64,000 nt of DNA from NCBI RefSeq assembly GCF_000321225.1, contig NW_004450381.1:368451-432450 (forward strand), read 5' to 3'. This document shows positions 35,366 to 51,340 of this stretch, one piece after another; the first letter of the stretch is position 1, and every line of letters starts with the position of its first letter. Below the pieces are notes generated by a model that was given only the letters and a program-made list of their open reading frames with translations, did not search any database and was not told the DNA's origin. Position numbers and translations under genes: made by a program. Origin of the DNA: Odobenus rosmarus divergens (Eukaryota > Chordata > Mammalia > Carnivora > Odobenidae).

Positions 35366-36929
35366 TTGCTCTCTCTCCCTGCCTTCCTTCCTACCTTTTT
35401 TTCTTTTCTTCTTTTTTTTTAACCATTCACTTAATAAAAACCTACTGAATGCCTCCCCTGTGCCAGGCACAATGCTCTGAGTCCCAGCTTCAGAGAGCTT
35501 ACATCCTAGCTTGAATGGTTTGATGATTGTATTTCTTGTTGTACATGAATAATTATGGACTTCCTTCTCATTTTAAAATTCTTTGTGATTTTGGTTAGCA
35601 TCCGCAGAAAACGAGCCACCTCTGGGCCTGTGGACTCAGGGGCCACCTTCTGTGCTGCCATGGAGGTTTGTCATGTGCTGCCTGAGGCTGGCCAACTGGC
35701 TTCCCTAAATGACACTTCTGTCATAACCACATGGGAGCCAACAGAGGGTTTTTTAAGTGGTGGGATGACATGATCAGCATTAGCCTATCTCCGAAAACGG
35801 AAACTTGAAAACAAAACACATTAAAAAAAATTTTTGAATCAACCCACAGCAGAACTTGGATTTTAAGTTAATTTCTAACTGGCCTGTAGGCACTGTTGGT
35901 CTCAAAGGTTCCTCTCTGGCCTTGGGGGCCTCTGTCAGGTAAGCAGTTTCCCGCACATCTGTAATGACTTGCTTCACTCCCTGCTTTGAGCCTACTTTTG
36001 AGTCGACTCCTGCCTAGGCTTTGGGTCATTCTTCCAGGAGAATTTCAAGTGGAAAGATCAACATCTCGAGGCGTCTGGCCTCTAGTGTCTATTTCCAGGA
36101 CTCAGTCATAGCTTCCTCTCACTCTCCTTGGGCACTCTCGACCTGCTCAGCTTTAATCACGACCTATAATCTGATAACTCCCAGGTCCTTTGCACCTCTC
36201 TCCCAAGCCCCAGTCCTGCATGGTGAATTCTAGCATACTAATTGTTTTCTTACTTGTGTATTACCTTCTCTCCCATGAGAATGTGAGTTCCCTGAGAATA
36301 GGGGTTTTGGCCTGTTTTGTGCACAACCACTGGCCCAGCACCTACAATCTGTCTGGATGTCCCAAAGCTCTTCAAATTCATTTTCCTCTGCCCATAACCC
36401 CAGACTTGTTTGTGTTTTTGTATTCCTTAAAACTGTCTGCTACTAGTTCCTGTGGTCAGAAATCTGAGTGTTATCTTCAGTGCCTCCCTCACTGGCAAAT
36501 CCATCACTAAAGCCTGCCCTGCCTAAGGCTCACTGGGGCCCACCCCCCTCCTTGCTCCCTGTCATGCTCTAGTGTGGGTCCCTTCTTCTGAACCTGAACC
36601 ATTACAGAGTTCTCTTTAGCCTGTTTCCAGCTTGTTCTCCTCACTGACCTAAGGGTGATCTCCCCCCTTGAAATATACATACTGGTTTGCTTTTCCCACA
36701 AAATTGGGACCATAGTGCATAATCAATTTTATGTCCATTCTTTCCCCATAATGTAAATCTTGCAAGCATCATCCTATATGCTCTGGAAACTTTCCATAAC
36801 TGCAACTGTCTACCGTAGCTGGGGGTGAGTCACAATTTCTTCTATCATTTCCTTAATGAGGTCGTTTCCAGGTCTTTTTGCTCTTACAGATAATGCTGTG
36901 ATTCATCTTTATGGTCCTTTCAAAATGCA

Positions 36930-37230
36930 AATCTGGTCATGTCACTCTCTTGCTTAGATTCTGTCAGTGCCTCCCTGTCATGGAAGGTCAGTGTTCTCTG
37001 ACTCCTTGATATGGCCCATAAGGCCTTTCATCTGGGACCTGCCTACCTCCCTCATGTCTTGCCCACACACAACCCAAACCTTAGCCGTTCCTTTACCTGC
37101 AGCTCCCAAATGACAGCCACCTTGATTTTTATGCTTTCACTTCTATGTAACATCTCACCCTCATCTTCCCAGAAAAGTCTACTGCTATGTTCAGATCCTG
37201 AGCATTCCTTATCCATAATGATGCCCAGAG
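36930..37230 (+). repeat. L2 remnant
   Basis: It carries L2 blocks 'atctggtcatgtcactctcttgc', 'cataaggcctttcatctggg' and 'acctgcctacctccctcatgtc'. Bases 36120-36330 carry another L2-like tail. Confidence 0.7.
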
Positions 37231-37589
37231 GTGATATCCATTAAGCCAGAGTGGCCTTTGGGATCCAGGCAGCCAGTGCACTGACAGATATGATTTTCAA
37301 GATGGCTTAGTCCAGGCTCCAGGTGCCTTCTCAGAGCTTTCAGATCTAGAAGCAATTCCTACGCCTGTGGTCAGATGTGAATGTGGAGGCAAGAGAGTGG
37401 AGCCAAGGCTAGGCTGGCCTGCTCTCCTTTCTTGGTGAACTACGGTGTTTAGAGGGGCCACAAGCCCTGATGGGATCCACTTGCAGAATATAGTGGCCAG
37501 CCATCCTTCATCCTCCCACTCCTAGGAGTACCTTGTGGCACTCTAAATGGAATGGCCAACTATTAGGGCCCATGGGTCAAGTGCAGTCC

Positions 37590-37870
37590 ACCATATTTTG
37601 TACCTCTCACGAACTAAGTGGTTTTTACATTTTTAAGTGATTGAAAAAATATCAAAATCAGATTTTGTGACATGAAAATATATAAAATTTAAATTTTAGT
37701 GTCCATAAATAAAGCTTTATTGGAACACACTCTCATTCATATATTGTCTTTGGCTGCTTTTGCTCTACGATGGAGGAGCTGAGTAGTTGTGACAGACTGA
37801 CTAACTGACGAGCCTAAAACATTGACTCTCTGGCCCTTTACCGTTTGCCAAGCCCTTATCTAGACAGTGC
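37590..37870. repeat. hAT (MER1-type) DNA transposon fragment
   Basis: It reads 'aataaagctttattggaacaca', 'atattgtctttggctgcttttgc' and 'ctggccctttaccgtttgccaa', which is the same family as 11285-11690. Confidence 0.8.
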
Positions 37871-38072
37871 TGCAGCCGGGGAGGTAGGAGGCAGATCAGA
37901 ATAGCACTCTGAAAGATGAAATGAGAGGGTTTCTCAGGAAGAAAGCTTGTTTATAGGGCTTGATGGGGCAGCAAGGACCAAATATATGAAGGCTCAACAT
38001 GGAGGAGCCCCTCTACCCGCTCTTTGAAAATGACTACGTGGGAGACAGAATCTGATTTAAAAAACTTCACAT

Positions 38073-38078
38073 TTTATT
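38073..38078 (-). terminator. SNAP29: SNAP29 poly(A) signal (predicted)
   Basis: AATAAA lies on the minus strand about 3.05 kb past the stop codon. That suits the length of the human SNAP29 3' UTR, about 3 kb. Cleavage is expected near 38050. The choice among AATAAA copies is inferred from length alone. Confidence 0.6.
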
Positions 38079-39952
38079 TTACATAATATGGTCACTTGTT
38101 GAGTTGAAGGCATGGAGCTTAAAAGCTGTTCTGATACAGACTCTGAACAAAATGCCTCCCCTCCACCCCCGAGCACTTTTAATGACTGGCTCATCATTGT
38201 GTACACAAGACATTTAATTATCAGACCTGAAGATGCTAACAACAGTGATAACTTACAAATTCTGAGAAAAGGCCTATGTAGACAAAGTGTAAGAGGTTTT
38301 TTTTTTTTTTTTACTAAATCGGTGTAGTGTACTCTTAAAATGACATATTCACAAACAAAGGTCAGAAAAAAAATTAAAATGCACTTACGAATTTTTTTCT
38401 TGCCACCTGAATTAAATTCAGGTCTCCTTTCCTACAAGAATGCAAAAAAGACAAGGCAACTCCACTGGGGTTAGGTTATAGATCACGAGATGTTAGAAAT
38501 AGTTTCCTCTGAAGGAGAATGCACTTATTTTTAAGTTAGTAGCACACTTCACATATTAACCACCCTAAAGTTAGAAAAGCCACTTTTTTGAAGGCACAGT
38601 TTGTTCCTAGCTCGACTGTGGAAATAAAAACGTGTCTTATAGACCCCATCTGGCAAGAAGGGGCGAGTTCACTGGTCTTGTCCATGGTATCAAAGCCCAC
38701 CCACACCCAACTCGGGCCTGGGCACCTCTGAGCATCTCCATGAGATAGATGTGTCTAGTCTAGAGGATAGAATGTGTTCGTTTTGATCATAATCATCATG
38801 TGCAAGGATTCTGGAGGCTCCAGGTTTCCCTTTGGTCTCTGAAAATGCAAACAACTTTGCTTTATAAAGTAGAATCGACAACTGGTCCTTCATGGGCATG
38901 CGGGCAGAGGGGGAGCCCAATAGAAAGAAGCTGCTGGCCAGCATGTAGCTTGGAGACAGTTCCTCAGTCAGGGCCTTCGTGAAAGAGGGTCTAAACAAGA
39001 GTGAATAGAACATATGTACATGTAAAGTGTCAGAAGACACATTTCTAGAAGAGGCTGTGCTTTCCTTCTATATGCTTGGGGGTAAAAAAAGGAGGGGCAA
39101 CTGGCTTCAATGATCTCACAAAAGACAGGGAAGGGTACAAATATCCCATGCCACTTTGCTTCAAGTCAGTGAAATCACTAATCTCATTATGCGAAGAGAA
39201 TGGCGGTGGCCTTTACATGTATAATTTGTTTGAAAAAAATAAATTTGCATCTGAGGTATAATGACTAATCTCCATGAGCCTCTGCCTGATGATGAACAAA
39301 AGCAGCTATCATGACATACATGGAAGGTGTTAGGAAAAAGTCAGAAACAATCCGGAGTGGAAACGTATACACATGGGCTACTCTGCGTTCTGGCTTCATG
39401 CTTGTCAGCAGCCTTTTTGCTGAAAGCCCTCTGAACTCATTTTGTTTGAGCTAGGTATAGGTTTAAAATTCTTCCTTTTACCAGTTAGTTAAGAGAATAA
39501 TCATGATGAGCTCATCTTATAAACACCTAACCTGACTACCTCTAACTGTGTCCTCACGTACTGGGATATTCACAATGACGTCCATCAGACTCCACGAGGC
39601 TGGAACGTGACAGAAAGTTGTACTTGCCGATGGAAGCTGTCAGTTTTGAGGAATGTCATGCATCACGGACTAGAACTTTTACAAATGAACTGCTACATAA
39701 ATACTGATGCATTGTTGCAGCATTTCAGAGTTCCTTTCCTTTAAGGGACTTTGTTTATAGATTACAGAACCCAAGTGGTGAAGGTCACATAGACAGCACC
39801 ATGTGTCAAGGTGAAACACACTGTTGTTTTAAATTTTCTGACCTAACCTTATTAAAATCAGCCTCTTTCACCGTCTTCAAAATATTGTAATTAATCTGCT
39901 TTTTACAAAGACAAGGGTCTTGTGGCTTCAATTATTCTGCTGGAGGTACCAA

Positions 39953-40070
39953 CACAAAGACATTAATCTCGTTATAGAAATCAATTTTAATGAATGTCAC
40001 TTTACAAAGAAAGAATCACTTAAAAGCATTCATTAAAATTGATTTCTGTAAGGAGATTAATGTCTTTGTG
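39953..40070. repeat. Near-perfect 44-bp inverted repeat (hairpin)
   Basis: The left arm (39953-39996) and right arm (40027-40070) are reverse complements at 42 of 44 positions, separated by a 30-base spacer. The arms begin cacaaagacattaat on one strand and end attaatgtctttgtg. In SNAP29 RNA this would fold into a long stem. It could be a small palindromic transposon or a recent inverted duplication. I do not recognise the family. Confidence 0.95.
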
Positions 40071-41121
40071 TAGAACAAGCTGGGCCAGTTAAAATGATAA
40101 TGTCTGGGCTTTTTTTTTTTTAAAGCCAACAAGTCAGCATCATTTCTGGCCTTTCAATCCTCCAACTGGGGTGGGAGAGAACCAAGAGATGAGTCAAGTC
40201 ATCTTGCAAGAGGTCAAGAAGAATGGGTGGGAATTCTAGATGGGTCAGGAGACCCCAGGCATTGAACAAACACTGCCACCACCCCCGAGGCTGGGTCAAG
40301 GTGCTCCCCAAAGGGGAGGAGCACACAGTGGAGGCACTGTCTGTATGATGCTCCATTCCCACAAACCGTAGAGGGGCCCCCCCAGTCGGCCAGCTGGGCA
40401 GGCTTGAGATAGTGGCACATCTATCCCTAACCTTGGACAGCGACTTAGAGGTGTGACTGCATGGGGAAGCAGGGCTCACCCAATTCCCTGCGCATTTCCA
40501 GGCATCACGGTGAGCGGTGCTGATCTGAACCCCTCCTACTAAAATGCATGCTAAGGATGGAGGTCAGGAGGGAAGAGGTGACATCTGTCAACCCAACAGC
40601 AAATGCTGATACTTTCCATTTCTGAACACTAATCTTTTTCCAGGGTGTTGAGAGAATCACAGTGTGAACCTAACACTGATCCTTTTCTGGGGTTTGAGAG
40701 AATTGCAAATGTGCTGTGTTGGTAGGCCAAGGTATGGGAAGGACCACCCCCCCCAACAGAGAGATTGGTGGTCCCAGGATTGAAATTCTGCCCACCTCCT
40801 TCCATATGCTCGTGAAAATGAGAAACTCAACTGTTCCTCTCATGCCGGCATGCTCTATCAAAGGCCCAAGATACTCAGGACCAGGCTACTGTGCTCAGAC
40901 TAAAACTCTAAGCATTCAGTTCAGAGAATGGAGAGGCGAAGGCTCTAAAAAAAAGTGGGACACACACTTCTCATAACGACATCTCCTGAGACCCGCTCTA
41001 TAATGGTAACATTTGCAAACATATTATGTTACACACTAAAACAATATAAACCAACTTTGGGGGAGTTTAAAAGATCTTTGGGCTCTTTTCATCACAACGG
41101 AGTGGAGAGCCTTCTCTGTGT

Positions 41122-45138
<4,017 letters not shown>

Positions 45139-45237
45139 CTAGATTATTATCGATCTTCTGGTGATAGGCTCGAAGGTGTGGGTTCTTCGGGTAAGCCTCG
45201 GTACTCACGGCAGGACCAGCCCCTCCAGCGATGGGGT
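45139..45237 (-). CDS. SNAP29: SNAP29 coding exon 4
   Basis: A 99-bp exon with acceptor tttcag|AC and donor CTAG|gtaagc. It completes Asp174, encodes residues 175-206 ([18 protein letters not shown], then [14 protein letters not shown]) and gives the first base of Asp207. It forms the end of the inter-helix linker and the start of the second SNARE region (about 196-258). The equivalent human position has Met where Val is seen in 'PAVSTEAY'. That difference is from memory. Confidence 0.97.
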
Positions 45238-45309
45238 CTGAAATTGCTATTCATGTTTCAAAACAAAACCCAAGCAGGATGTGAGGTTTGTTTGTTTTTC
45301 CAAACTATA

Positions 45310-45645
45310 TATGTTTTTAATTTAAATTCAATTAATTAACATATAATGTATTATTGCTTTCAGGGGTCCAGGCCTGTGATTCATCAGTCTTATAACACCC
45401 AGTGCTCATTACAACACATACCCACCCCAGTGTCTTATCACCCAGTTAACCCATCCCCCCATCCCCCCTCCCCTCCAGCAACCCTCAGTTTGTTTCCTGT
45501 GATTAAGAGTCTCTTATGGTTTGTCTCCCTCTCTGGTTTTGTCTTGTTTCATTTTTTCCCTCTCTTTCCCTATGATCCTCTGCTGTGTTTCTTAAATTCC
45601 ACATATCGGTGAGATCATATGATAATTATCTTTTTGTAGAAAGCA
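45310..45645 (-). repeat. L1 3' end, carnivore lineage, minus strand
   Basis: The same reversed tail as at 23488 ('ttaacatataatgtattattg', 'gcctgtgattcatcagtctta', 'ctccagcaaccctcagtttg'). It ends near 'gatcatatgataattatc' and is strongly 5'-truncated. It sits about 70 bp upstream (on the gene strand) of exon 4, very near its acceptor. Confidence 0.92.
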
Positions 45646-46639
45646 AAAAACTTTAAATGATCATTGATGTTAAAATAGAAGTGCATACATCTTATTTATT
45701 CATTTTTTTAAACGTACACTTCAGTTCTTTCAAAGTGAAAGAACCTAAATCTTCCCTAAAAAGGCTTCAAGTGACAGAAGCTAATAAGTGAATTTTTATT
45801 GGTTATAAAAAAATCAGAAATCAAAATCAAAATAGCTATGTTATGGAAATAGGATCATGGATGACTTTCTCTACTTCTAGAAATGTATTTCTGTGCTCTC
45901 TTTCTGCTTCAAATACAACAAGCAAGGAAAGAAGAAATGCTAAATAATGCACATTCACCCCGAATCTTCCTTGAACTGCAGTTTCTAAATGCACACAGAA
46001 AAGCCCTATCATCCCAGTTTCTATCTTTTGGGGGAACTTTTCTTTCCAGACTTGGTGTATTTCCTCCGGCCACAACCTACTGAAGCCATTCCACACACAC
46101 GGTGTCGTCTTTTTTATCTTATTTTTTTAAGGCTCTTCAGTTACTACACACCGTGCAAATTAAAACTCCCTTTAATTCCTTGAAATCGTGACTTTTGGGT
46201 GCAGGCCTCCTACTCTACTTCTTCGGGCTATGCTGGGCTTGGACTTTCTGTGAGCCTTGCATATTTTAGTTTTCTCTCATTTCCTCCCATGGCTTTCGCC
46301 CTTCCAGACTAAACTGTGGTGATCTCCATCTTTCCTGACCCTGGCTCTTCCTCCATCAGGCCTCTCCTTAGCTGTGTCAACCAGGAGAGTGGTGGGTTCT
46401 GGAGCGTCCAGGGTGCATCCTGCTTTCCTCAAAGGGAGCCCAGGAAGCATTCGGTTCCTGGCACCGTCCAATGTGCCTGGCCTTCCAGGGGTCTCTGCGG
46501 GGACTCCCAGGAGGCCGAAATTCCCTTCCAGATAAGGGGTGTTTCTGGGCCTATTGTTTGATAACAAGAGGATGACAGGACACCACAATCGACCTTGCAC
46601 ATTTTGTTCACGCAGCTTCTTCTCTGCCCCCTCGGGCTT

Positions 46640-47120
46640 CGGGGCTACATGAGTCTCCCACTGCTGTGCAGCAACTACCACAGACTTATCCTTCTGTTCC
46701 GGGGCTTAGAAATCCAGGACGGGTCACACCGGGCTACAGTCAAGGTGTCAACAGGGCTGTGCTCTTCCCTTCAGCTTTTGGGGGAGAATCTGATTCCTAG
46801 CCTTTTCCAGCTTCTAGAGGTTGCCTGCGTTCCTCAGCAGGTGGTCCCTGCCTGCATTTTTCAAGCCAGCAGCGGAGCATCTTCCAATTTTTGATCATCT
46901 CTCCTCTGCCTCCCTTTCCACTTATAAAGGGGCCTTTGTGATTACACTGGGCCCAGCTGGTTAACTCAGGATAATTTCCCCATCTCAAGGTCAGCTGATT
47001 AGCAACCGTAATTCCCCTTTTGCCACAGAACCCAATATATTCATTGGGTCTGGGGATGACAGGTCATTTTGGGGAGGCTCTACCCCTTACCACAGAGGTT
47101 TTCCTGCAGTTGTCTTTTCA
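46640..47120 (-). mobile_element. Probable MaLR/ERVL-type LTR relic
   Basis: The plus strand shows an order of blocks typical of antisense mammalian LTRs of this class: 'gctgtgcagcaactaccacag', 'ggtcacaccgggctacagtcaaggtgtc', 'gccttttccagcttctagaggttgcc', 'ttgtgattacactgggccc' and 'atctcaaggtcagctgattagc'. The subfamily is not determined. Confidence 0.65.
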
Positions 47121-47386
47121 CTGCTGGAAGAGTTCAGAGCTACATGGGGCAGGAACTAATGGTGGGCAGGCTCATTTTCAATGGGACACAGGCCCCCACT
47201 TCCATATTTCATCCTCCACGGGGTGAGGGATGAGCATGCCATACCACACACACTTCCAGCTCTCTGGGAGTGGCACTGGGTCCGACACCTTTTACCCACG
47301 ACAGTAGCTGGAGTTCCCGCTGCCCCCCATCCACCCCAGGGCCAATACTGGAATCCAAGTGTGGCCGAGCACAGGTCCCCACTGAC

Positions 47387-47472
47387 CTGAGTCATTCAGC
47401 TTCCTGAGGTTTGGGTGGCTGGCCTGGTACCGTGTCTCCTGTGCTTTACTGGTACTTATGGCTTCTTTCAAT
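47387..47472 (-). CDS. SNAP29: SNAP29 coding exon 3
   Basis: An 86-bp exon with acceptor atcccaag|A and donor TCAG|gtcagt. It finishes Arg145, encodes residues 146-173 ([18 protein letters not shown], then [10 protein letters not shown]) and supplies one base of Asp174. This is the flexible linker between the two SNARE helices. The acceptor's pyrimidine tract is weak, being interrupted by A-rich sequence ('cttaacttttatcccaag'). Confidence 0.96.
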
Positions 47473-48477
47473 CTTGGGATAAAAGTTAAGAAAAGAGAAC
47501 ATTCAGAAAGAGAAAATACCTATGACAATGCAGTCTTTTCAAGCAGTGCCTGTGTGCAAAAAGCAAATGCCTCCTCTGACCAAAGCAGGGATATTCATCA
47601 ACAGCTCCTGGGAGTATCGCCCACAGCACAGCGAACCTCTGAGACGCCTGCTTTAGAAGAGCAGCATCTGGTTAGGTGGCCCTCCTTCAGGAAAACGAGA
47701 ATCCCAGGACCAGGGGGAAGAGAAGCACATGAAAGGACCAAATGGGTACTTCAGACTAATCAGCAAACCGTGACCCCTGGGCCAAATCTGGCCCACCACC
47801 TGATTTTGTACGACCACAAGCAGAGAACTGCCTTTACAGATGACCACTGGCAATGGACTGGATGATAGAGAGCACTAACTTTGAACCTCCATTAATAATT
47901 TCTTTCTTCTCATTAGTAGACCTATGTTACAAAAAATTGTACTCAATTATTCCTCTTTTCGTTTTTTTAATGCCGTCATTAAAAATTTGTTATTTTCTTG
48001 TTACGTAAGTCCCTATAAAATATCTCTGATTTTGCTTCCTAGCCCACAAAGCTTAGTCTGCCCACTCCTGCTACAGACAGGGACTTCACAAGGTAACTCA
48101 GGAGATCCTCGGACTATGCCTAACACTCCACACACCCCTGCGGGTATGGCAGAGGCTCCCCCGCCCCAGAAGCTGGGCCTCCCGCACAGTCTGCTCTTCT
48201 CCACCCTGCTGACTGGTGCCCTGGCCACTTCATTGGCCAAGCTGGACACCAATCATTCTCCATGTATGCCCTCTCTCTGTACAGCTCCACTCCCAGCAAG
48301 CCATGCAAACATCCCCTCAATCCCCCCACAGATCCCCAAAATCCGGCCCCTCCTTCTGCCTTGCGTCTTTATCCTTACCTGAATAAGCGCCCCCCTTTCC
48401 AATCCTTACCCAAAGATGCCGGGCATCTTTCTAACATACCCTGTATGAACCTCTCCCATTAAAGTCCTTATTTGTTT

Positions 48478-48690
48478 TTTGATTTTTTGAAAGATTTATT
48501 TATTTTAGAGAAAGAGAGAGAGAATGCGCATGTGCGCGAGTGCAAGCGGGGTGAGGGGCAGAGGGAGAGAATCTTCAAGGAGACTCCCTGCTGAGAGCAG
48601 AGCCTGATGTGGGGTTCCATGCCATATCCCATGACCTGAGCCGAAACCAAGAGTCATATGCTGAACTGACTGAGCCACCCAGACACCCCA
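48478..48690 (-). repeat. CAN-SINE, minus strand
   Basis: A reversed copy ('aaagatttatttattttagagaaagagag...gagccacccagacacccc') flanked near 'aaagtcctt' / 'aaagtcttt'. Confidence 0.9.
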
Positions 48691-48702
48691 CTCTGGTTAA
48701 AG

Positions 48703-48908
48703 TCTTTTTTTTTTTTTTTTTTTTAAGATTTTTATTTATTATTTATTTGAGAGAGAGATCAAGAGAGAGCACAAGCTGGGGGAGAGGTAGAGGGAGAAGC
48801 AGACCCCCCTGCTGAGCACGGAGGCCGACACAGCCCAAACCCAGGACCCCAGGATCGTGACCGGAGCCGGAGGCAGATGCTCAACCAACTGAGCCATCCA
48901 GGCCTCCC
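48703..48908 (-). repeat. CAN-SINE, minus strand
   Basis: A full-length reversed copy just 13 bp from the previous one, with a long T run at 48703-48724. Confidence 0.92.
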
Positions 48909-49435
48909 TGGTTGAAGTCTTTAACAGCTCCCCACTGGCACAAGCCTGGACCCCATCAGGCTAAGGCACTGTAGGCCCCCATAGGCCCCCAGTGCTCCAG
49001 CAATGTATAGAACAGAGCAGAGCCTCCTGAAATCTGAGGATTTCATTACTTAGAAGCAGTGACTGGAGGTCGAGAACACACAGCTGGTTTTTCTGAGCAC
49101 AGTCGTGAGCCCTATGTGTTGCCAGGCCAGTGTAAGCAGCAGATGCTTGCAGCTGAGCCCACCTGCCCTTTACCCACGCTACATACCCCAAAGCTGACTT
49201 TTTTCCTTTGTGCTCACATGTATAGAGTAGTAACACTTAAACAACAAAAACTTGGCTTCTTTGTGAAAAAGGGCAAAAAAGCCAACTCTAGGGAGAGTGA
49301 CGAATGGTTAAGAGAACTGTAAGAAGAGTTGGTGGCTCTTGGTCAGCAACCAAGTCTTGAATAAGTCAGAGAGTTTCAAATTTAGGGAGTGGTTAAATCT
49401 ATGATCTGAAGGGACCTCTCCAGGAGCTTTGTTTA

Positions 49436-49610
49436 TTTTATTTATCATTTAGTTATTCATGAGAGACAGAGAAAGACATAGGCAGAGGCAGAGGGAGAAG
49501 CAGGCTCTCCGCGGAGCAGGGAGCCCGATGCGGGACTCGATCCCAGGACCCTGGGATCACGACCTGAGCCGAAGGCAGACGCTTAACCAACTGAGTCACC
49601 CAGGCGCCCC
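49436..49610 (-). repeat. CAN-SINE, minus strand
   Basis: It is flanked by cctctccaggagcttt and cctctccatgagcttt. The tail 'ttattttatttatcatttagttattcatgagagacagagaaag' differs from most copies in the window. Confidence 0.93.
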
Positions 49611-50513
49611 TCTCCATGAGCTTTAAATGGAAATGGGAAGCAGCAGCTTATGAAGCTTTGTCAGCAAGACCAAAAATGGCTTACTAAGAAACAAACAAAA
49701 CTTCAGAGAAGGCCGAAGCATTTGTGCAACAAGGATATACACAGAATACATATGACTTGACAGAAGTTTGAATAGGAGGAACTTATTTTAAAAGCTTTTA
49801 TATCAGAATATCCCTGTATTTATGGAGTAGGGCTTTTGACAGGATTACAAAGATTTACTCATTTTATGGAAGCAATTACATTACATCATAGATTTAACCA
49901 CGTTGATGTCTTAGTCCAAAGCGAATGGACATCTAAACTTCCTATGATAACACATAAACCCAAAAAGGAGGACACAAAATATGCTTCTGATTTGTAAACT
50001 GCAAACCAAACCAAAAAAACATAAAATCCAAAAAACCCAACTAAATAAACAACCTCAGAAACTACCCCAATTGGGGGAGAAAAGTGACAGGTATTTGAAA
50101 TCAGGGTCAAGCTGGAAAATCAGGGATGGACGGTGATTAGGACTGAGCCACAAAACCAACCAACCCTCATGACCTCAGGTAGCGTACCCACAGGCAATAG
50201 CCTCTGGGCCAACCCACTGCTTTTTCCCCTTCTGTAGTTTTCTCTCCCTAAATCCCAACGATTCACCTGCCTGGTCTTTCTGCTACATTCTCAGTTCCTT
50301 CACCTGTACTTTGTTTCTCCCCAGAGCCACTGTGAGGCGGAAACAGTTTCCCAATTTCTTCCCTCCCACACCCTATGTCCTAATCTAGGTGATGGCCACA
50401 CAGGTGTATACACAGGTAAGCAATCATCCGTTTAGTGAAAGCGTCAACACACACTTAAGATGTGTGCGCTTGTGCTTAAAAAAATTCCTCTTAAAAAATC
50501 GTTCTGTATTCCA

Positions 50514-50695
50514 GGGGTGCCTGGGTGGCTCAGTTGTTAAGCGTCTGCCTTCGGCTCAGGTCATGATCCCAGGGTCCTGGGATCGAGCCCCGCATCGGGC
50601 TCCCTGCTCAGCGGGAAGCCTGCTTCTCCCTCTCCCACTCCCCCTGCTTGTGTTCCCTCTCTGTGTCTGTCAAATAAATCAATAAAATCTTAAAA
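50514..50695 (+). repeat. Young CAN-SINE, first of a serial pair
   Basis: Full length. It is preceded by 'aaaaaatcgttctgtattcca' and followed by the near-identical 'aaaatcgttctatattcta'. Confidence 0.97.
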
Positions 50696-50719
50696 AAAAA
50701 AAAATCGTTCTATATTCTA

Positions 50720-50912
50720 GGGGCGCCTGGGTGGCTCAGTCATTAAGCATCTGCCTTCGGCTCAGGTCATGGTCCCAGGGTCCTGGGATCGAGGCCCGCA
50801 TTGGGCTCCCTGCTCAGCGGGGAGACTGCTTCTTCCTCTCCCGCTCGCCCTGCTTCTTTTCCCTCTCTCGCTGTGTCTCTGTCAAATAAATAAGTAAAAT
50901 CTTAAAAAAAAA
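50720..50912 (+). repeat. Young CAN-SINE, second of a serial pair
   Basis: Full length, beginning about 25 bp after its neighbour's tail and followed by a third copy of the target sequence ('aaatcgctctgtattccag'). Confidence 0.97.
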
Positions 50913-51340
50913 AAAAATCGCTCTGTATTCCAGATTTAAAAGGTAAACAGAGAGACCTGCATAATAACATTATATCAGACATTTCTCTGAGTTAAATGGA
51001 AGTAGGCTATAAAACTAAATGAACACTGGACTGCAGTTTTGAAAACACTAAGGGGGGGGGAACTAAGTTTTGAGTTTTTGTGCTATGGTAAGGTGTAGAT
51101 GTTCTATAATACTATATTATTTTTACAATAAAAAATAAACACAACGGACTGAGATATGAATAGTAATCTATTTTAGCAGAAACTTGACTCTTTGTACACG
51201 GGATATTTAAATACCCGCTCAAATTACATATATTATTATCTGACTGCAACTTTTGAGTAAAATAATCGCTAATTTTAAAATTAAAGTTAAGGGCCAGATG
51301 GAATTAGATATGGAAATGTTGGATATAAAGACTTTTTAAA

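Larger units (their letters stand above)
21720..38050. other. Intergenic region between CRKL and SNAP29
   Basis: No protein-coding gene is recognised. The region holds L2 and MIR tails (22160-22258, 23930-24050, 24330-24560, 36120-36330, 36930-37230), L1 pieces, a hAT transposase relic, an MLT1 LTR and many SINEs. Stretches without a recognised element are about 25500-26300, 32030-33050, 33560-34440, 35480-36100 and 37240-37590. In these I see no splice-paired exons or conserved frames. Confidence 0.8.
38050..41121 (-). other. SNAP29: SNAP29 3' UTR (predicted)
   Basis: It runs from the stop codon to the predicted cleavage site. It is largely unique sequence, with no recognisable SINE over about 3 kb although SINEs are dense on either side of the gene. 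It contains a 44-bp inverted repeat (39953-40070). Open frames here (38690-39040, 40120-40479 and others) are short, have no recognisable domains and are treated as chance. Confidence 0.75.
45238..47386 (-). other. SNAP29: SNAP29 intron 3
   Basis: It contains the L1 tail (45310-45645) and a probable MaLR LTR relic (about 46640-47120). The remaining sequence is unique. The frame at 46681-46277 (minus) has no recognisable domain and overlaps LTR-like sequence. Confidence 0.9.

Noticed and set aside
40120..40479. 119-codon minus-strand frame in the SNAP29 3' UTR
   Set aside because: No recognisable motif; a second overlapping frame is open too, and it lies past the SNAP29 stop in an untranslated region.
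46277..46681. 134-codon minus-strand frame in SNAP29 intron 3
   Set aside because: It lies in LTR-like and unique intron sequence, has no domain, and the SNAP29 exons on both sides join directly without it.
47924..48382. 152-codon plus-strand frame in SNAP29 intron 2
   Set aside because: It is Pro/Ser/Leu-rich, as given by pyrimidine-rich L2-like sequence; the opposite frames are also open.
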